From Phoronis ovalis (taxonomy: Eukaryota > Phoronida > Phoronidae), in contig JAOXYB010064946.1 in assembly GCA_028565635.1 (NCBI GenBank), forward strand, positions 1-10,332: a stretch of DNA of 10,332 nucleotides, given 5' to 3'. Positions 7,491-10,332 of the stretch are shown here, one piece after another; the stretch's first letter is position 1; each line of letters begins with the position of its first letter. The notes under the pieces are model-generated. The model did not search any database. It saw only the letters and a program-made list of their open reading frames with translations, and was not told the DNA's origin. A program made the translations under genes and the position numbers.

Positions 7491-7792
7491 CAAGGACAAG
7501 ACGATTTTGAGAATCATCCTATGCATATTATGAATATGAAGCATAGTATGGTTTAGAATTACAGTTCCATGCATTGATCAAAATAATAAATTAAAAAAAT
7601 ATATAGTTGTCTCAAATTAATGTCATTGCTCATTACATTTCATTAGCAAAAAAATGTTAAATGATTGTTTTCATTGTCTTTTAAAAGGAATATAAGTAGA
7701 ATTGCTTGTAAAAAAGTACTGGTAATTAATAAATAGAAACCCTGGTGGGTTGTAGCTTGACCTTCAAAAGGCATGCTTTGTTAGTAAAATAT
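7491..7792. other. AT-rich intergenic stretch
   Basis: No gene, RNA or repeat that I can support. Confidence 0.5.
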
Positions 7793-7910
7793 TTCCTGTT
7801 AGAATATGCTCCTACAAAATGTTGATTATGAGCAATATTTAAAAAAACACTTCCTGTTGGAATATGCTCAGCATATAAAATGTTAATTACGAGCAATATT
7901 TAAGAAAACA
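7793..7910 (+). repeat. Two-unit tandem repeat, 58 and 60 bases
   Basis: Unit 1 is 7793-7850 and unit 2 is 7851-7910. Both begin TTCCTGTT, continue GAATATGCTC, and carry GAGCAATATTTAA near the end. They differ by a handful of substitutions and a short insertion near 7871-7875. Confidence 0.9.
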
Positions 7911-8064
7911 GTGGTGCTGATATAAAAGTGTACAGCGCAGAGCTTCATCGTGGAGAACACTCAATGACACACACATACAGTCATGCACTTTCATCAATGA
8001 TAGTTCCTCCCGGAAGCCATTCTTACCTAATTTCAAAGACATTTTGTACAGTCTTTCCTATAAA
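7911..8064. other. Intergenic stretch with a partial copy of block A sequence
   Basis: Positions 8041-8063 repeat 6900-6922 with one mismatch (ATTTTGTACAGTCTTT core), preceded by TTACCTA as in copy A. This looks like a third, broken piece of the duplicated sequence. The 75-codon open frame at 7928-8155 crosses it into the CpG-rich repeat and is not credible as a gene. Confidence 0.55.
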
Positions 8065-8345
8065 CCCGGGGGGGCACATGCGTCAAATGCTGGGTCCACA
8101 TGCGCGAATGAAAAATCGCGTCAAAAGGGTAAACAAATTTCAACCAAGCGCGTAACGCGAGTTCCGCGTTAAGGGTATATATTTAGCTAAATATTGGCAA
8201 ATAGGGTGTTAATTGTTTTCATTTAGCACGAGTTACAGATGCGTAAAAAGGGTATGTTTTTCACCACCAGATGCGCAGAATGGGTAAATTTTTCAGCCAT
8301 CAGATGAAAGTCACCCCAGCATAAAACTTTGGGGCTGGTATGAAA
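8065..8345 (+). repeat. CpG-rich dispersed repeat with a CCCGGGGGGG edge
   Basis: A sharp switch from AT-rich DNA to CCCGGGGGGG (8065-8074) opens a section full of CpG (CATGCGCG, GCGCGTAACGCG, GTTCCGCG) and of GGGTA-type words. Positions 8236-8267 and 8268-8300 are two degenerate units beginning CAGATGCG, with a third start at 8301. It encodes nothing visible. It resembles the C/G-edged nonautonomous repeats of marine invertebrates. The right border is uncertain. Confidence 0.6.
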
Positions 8346-8440
8346 TTACCACAGCGGGGTGCAAGGAAAAGCCAAAAATTCTCCCATGTAACATCATTTA
8401 CCTTTCAGCTTCTGGGGCCCTCGCAGGGCCCGGCTTGGAA
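8346..8440. repeat. Probable repeat remnant with a GC-rich hairpin
   Basis: GGGCCCT (8415-8421), loop CGC, AGGGCCC (8425-8431) is a perfect 7-base stem with a 3-base loop, in the context TTCTGG...GGCTTGG. It may be the far part of the repeat starting at 8065 or a separate element. Confidence 0.45.
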
Positions 8441-8888
8441 AAATTAATAGCTGTGCGTACTCAACCCATTGTAACATATACAATCAACTTCATTGTACAA
8501 TCTCCCGTCATCTGTGCAGGATATGCTAGCTTCATACATTCTACATAATGTTACTTAATTATGAAACAGGTCTGAATTTATTTTTGGCAGTTAGGGCCAG
8601 ATAATAATGAGAGGTAAATTTTTTATTTTTGGATGTATAGGGGATGCATTTTTATTTTGGCCTTCATCATGAACTGAATTAATTCTCCTGAACATTTATT
8701 AATCTAAAGAGTATATGTAGAAAAAATTAGACTTCAAATATTATTAACAGGTTTAATGACTTGACAGAGGCCTGCAAGTTTACAAATATTGGTATTTTCT
8801 TTAATTTCTAACAATTTTAGTTAACATTTTCTCTTTCAAATCAGATGTTAAAATGTCTGTAAAAATGCATCAGAAGCTATAAATTTCG
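8441..8888. other. AT-rich intergenic stretch
   Basis: No gene or repeat that I can support. Confidence 0.5.
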
Positions 8889-9480
8889 TATAGATTATGG
8901 CACATATATATATAGTGACTTTGAATGGCAGTACCCCCCGGATTCTAATCCAAGACAAATTCAAAATATACAATAACTGTACCAGATAAACCATAGCTAG
9001 ATGATAAACCTTTAAAATTATTTTTTATCCACAAAGAAAAGCAGCCTTACATTTATTCTCCAAAAAACATCCCACAATTTCTTGAGTAGAATCCAGATCT
9101 TTAGTTAACAAAATATAAGCAGTTCCTCATTTATGAGGATATAATCAGCAAAATTTACCTTAAAAAGATATCCAAATGTTAGATTTCATATAATCCAGAT
9201 AATTATTAGTTCAAGGTTTAAAATATTGTATTCCTAAATGTGAGTTTTATAGAGAATGACACTTGTGACTCATAAACTTCTTTTAACTTAGACACTTATA
9301 AATACAACCTATAAATAAAGAGATTTCACAGCTGGTTGAAATAAGATTCTACTAATTTTAACCACAACATATCATATTACAGCACTGCTGACCAAGGCCC
9401 CCCCCCGGGATTGCCACTCTAGAATTAAATCAACCTGTAACTTCAATTACATGTAACTTCTCAATGAAGGCTCAAACAAA
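8889..9480 (+). repeat. Duplicated block, copy B
   Basis: Counterpart of 6634-7490. The head (8889-9162) has a 36-base insertion near 9023-9058 relative to copy A, and the tail is 9438-9480. The middle also contains a C9G3 run (9398-9409) that copy A lacks, which may be the edge of a further repeat inserted in this copy. Confidence 0.75.
9398..9409. repeat. C9G3 run, possible repeat edge
   Basis: Nine C then GGG, matching the style of the edges at 66-78 and 8065-8074. Flanks GACCAAGG and ATTGCCACTC. Only a few bases around it stand out, so it may be a nearly deleted copy. Confidence 0.35.
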
Positions 9481-9690
9481 AAAATCACATAGATAACTTA
9501 TTTCTCATCTATTACCGCATAAAACTACTTATTCTACATCTTCTAGATGGTATCGTTACAGACGAGATACATTTCAAAAGATTAACGTAAATTTATAATT
9601 ATTTCCAAAAGTATGGGGCAAATTAAAACTTAAATACCTTAAAAATAACTACGTTCCTTACACGCACTCACAATATTTACAAATAAAAAA
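9480..9690 (+). repeat. 211-base direct repeat, copy 1
   Basis: Matches 9943-10152 almost without gaps at an offset of 463 bases. Shared words include TTACAGACGAGATACATTTC and CCTTACACGCACTCACAATA. No open frame, terminal inverted repeat or tRNA-like box is visible. Confidence 0.92.
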
Positions 9691-9942
9691 ATGTGCTAAT
9701 TTAAAAAAACTAATGGTACATTTACGTTAACGGCTTATTTCTTCAAAACTAAACGTCACAATTGAAAATCACATTACATATATTTCCCTTTCTACTTAAT
9801 ATTCTTATTGCTTGCACTTTTTCATCCTGGAACAGTTATTATTAGCTAAAAATGGTAAATTCCTACATATTGCTCATTGTTTACATTGCCACGCCAAGGA
9901 CTATAACAATGCTGCATATATTCCATAGATAGGATAAGCAGC
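9691..9942. other. Spacer between the two 210-base direct repeats
   Basis: AT-rich, no feature recognised. Confidence 0.5.
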
Positions 9943-10152
9943 AAAAATCATATAGATAACTTATTGCTCTTCTATTACCACATAAAAATACTTATTCTGC
10001 ATCTTCTAGACGTTATCGTTACAGACGAGATACATTTCAAAAGATTAACGTAAATTAATAATTATTTGTAAAAGTATGGGACAATTTAAATCTTACATAA
10101 CTTAAAAATAACTATGTTCCTTACACGCACTCACAATATTCACAAATAAAAA
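9943..10152 (+). repeat. 210-base direct repeat, copy 2
   Basis: Second copy of 9480-9690, differing by about one base in ten by eye. The last 21-base section up to ACAAATAAAAA is shared; sequence after 10152 is unrelated to what follows copy 1. Confidence 0.92.
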
Positions 10153-10332
10153 CAAGAGGTCTGCGGGTGCAGGCAGCTGCCTATCATATGATGTAGTTTT
10201 TGCAGTTGTAAAGCCATCTTTGTACGTATAAGAGTTGTAAGGTTGATGATAGAAAGAAAATCTTCAAAGTGATTTACATGAACATTACAAACAATCTGCA
10301 TTTTGACCTGTATTTACCCTGTACCAAACACG
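10153..10332. other. Window end, no supported gene
   Basis: A 53-codon minus-strand open frame (ATG at 10301-10299, stop at 10142-10140) lies here with a possible acceptor AATACAG just before it. It resembles no family I know and its stop falls inside the direct repeat, so it is not annotated as coding. Confidence 0.4.

Noticed and set aside
7928-8155. 75-codon plus-strand frame crossing into the CpG-rich repeat.
   Set aside because: It spans the apparent insertion border at 8065, so the frame is a product of chance joining.
10140-10301. Minus-strand 53-codon open frame with a possible acceptor AATACAG upstream, perhaps the last exon of a neighbouring gene.
   Set aside because: The peptide matches no family I know, its last codon and stop lie in the repeated segment, and no companion exon is in the window.
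6158-10332. Search for a CRISPR array, phage, operon or other prokaryotic system.
   Set aside because: Spliced GT-AG gene structure, AATAAA signals and composition show animal nuclear DNA; the repeats are few, long and not regularly spaced.

Overview
This is a stretch of animal (metazoan) nuclear DNA. It holds one complete nine-coding-exon annexin gene on the + strand and about 4 kb of repeat-rich, gene-free DNA downstream. All eight introns are GT-AG and the base composition is AT-rich. The protein is a four-repeat annexin of 324 residues. The overall look (very AT-rich, frequent ataattat-type words, repeats edged by runs of C and G) suggests a marine invertebrate. A sponge or another early-branching group is my guess, but the window alone does not settle this.

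Layout. Positions 1-750 are upstream DNA with a piece of a dispersed repeat at the very start (about 1-80). A short first coding exon lies at 751-771, just downstream of a YY1-like ATGGCG box. The other coding exons are 1725-1809, 2061-2155, 3037-3150, 3260-3350, 3676-3824, 4043-4220, 4655-4767 and 6030-6158. The coding lengths (21, 85, 95, 114, 91, 149, 178, 113, 129) add up to 975 bases, which is 324 codons plus a stop. Four AATAAA signals follow between 6177 and 6569.

The protein has the four annexin repeats. By position, all four keep the GxGT loop and the acidic residue 40 positions later that form type II calcium sites. It should therefore be a cytosolic protein that binds acidic phospholipid membranes when calcium rises. 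The 95-114-91 base exon series is the one I know from vertebrate annexins, so several introns look ancient. Introns 6 and 8 sit elsewhere.

The most notable non-gene structure is a pair of roughly 200-base inverted repeats in intron 8 (about 5164-5374 and 5803-6003). The right arm ends only about 26 bases before the last 3' splice site, so the pre-mRNA could form a long double-stranded stem.

From 6.6 kb to the end I see no convincing gene. The region contains a diverged duplicated block (6634-7490 against 8889-9480), a 58-60 base tandem repeat, a CpG-rich repeat starting at a CCCGGGGGGG edge near 8065, and a clean 210-base duplication (9480-9690 and 9943-10152). I found no new defence, mobile or regulatory system. 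The items that deserve follow-up are the intronic inverted repeat, the intron positions, and the C/G-edged repeat family.
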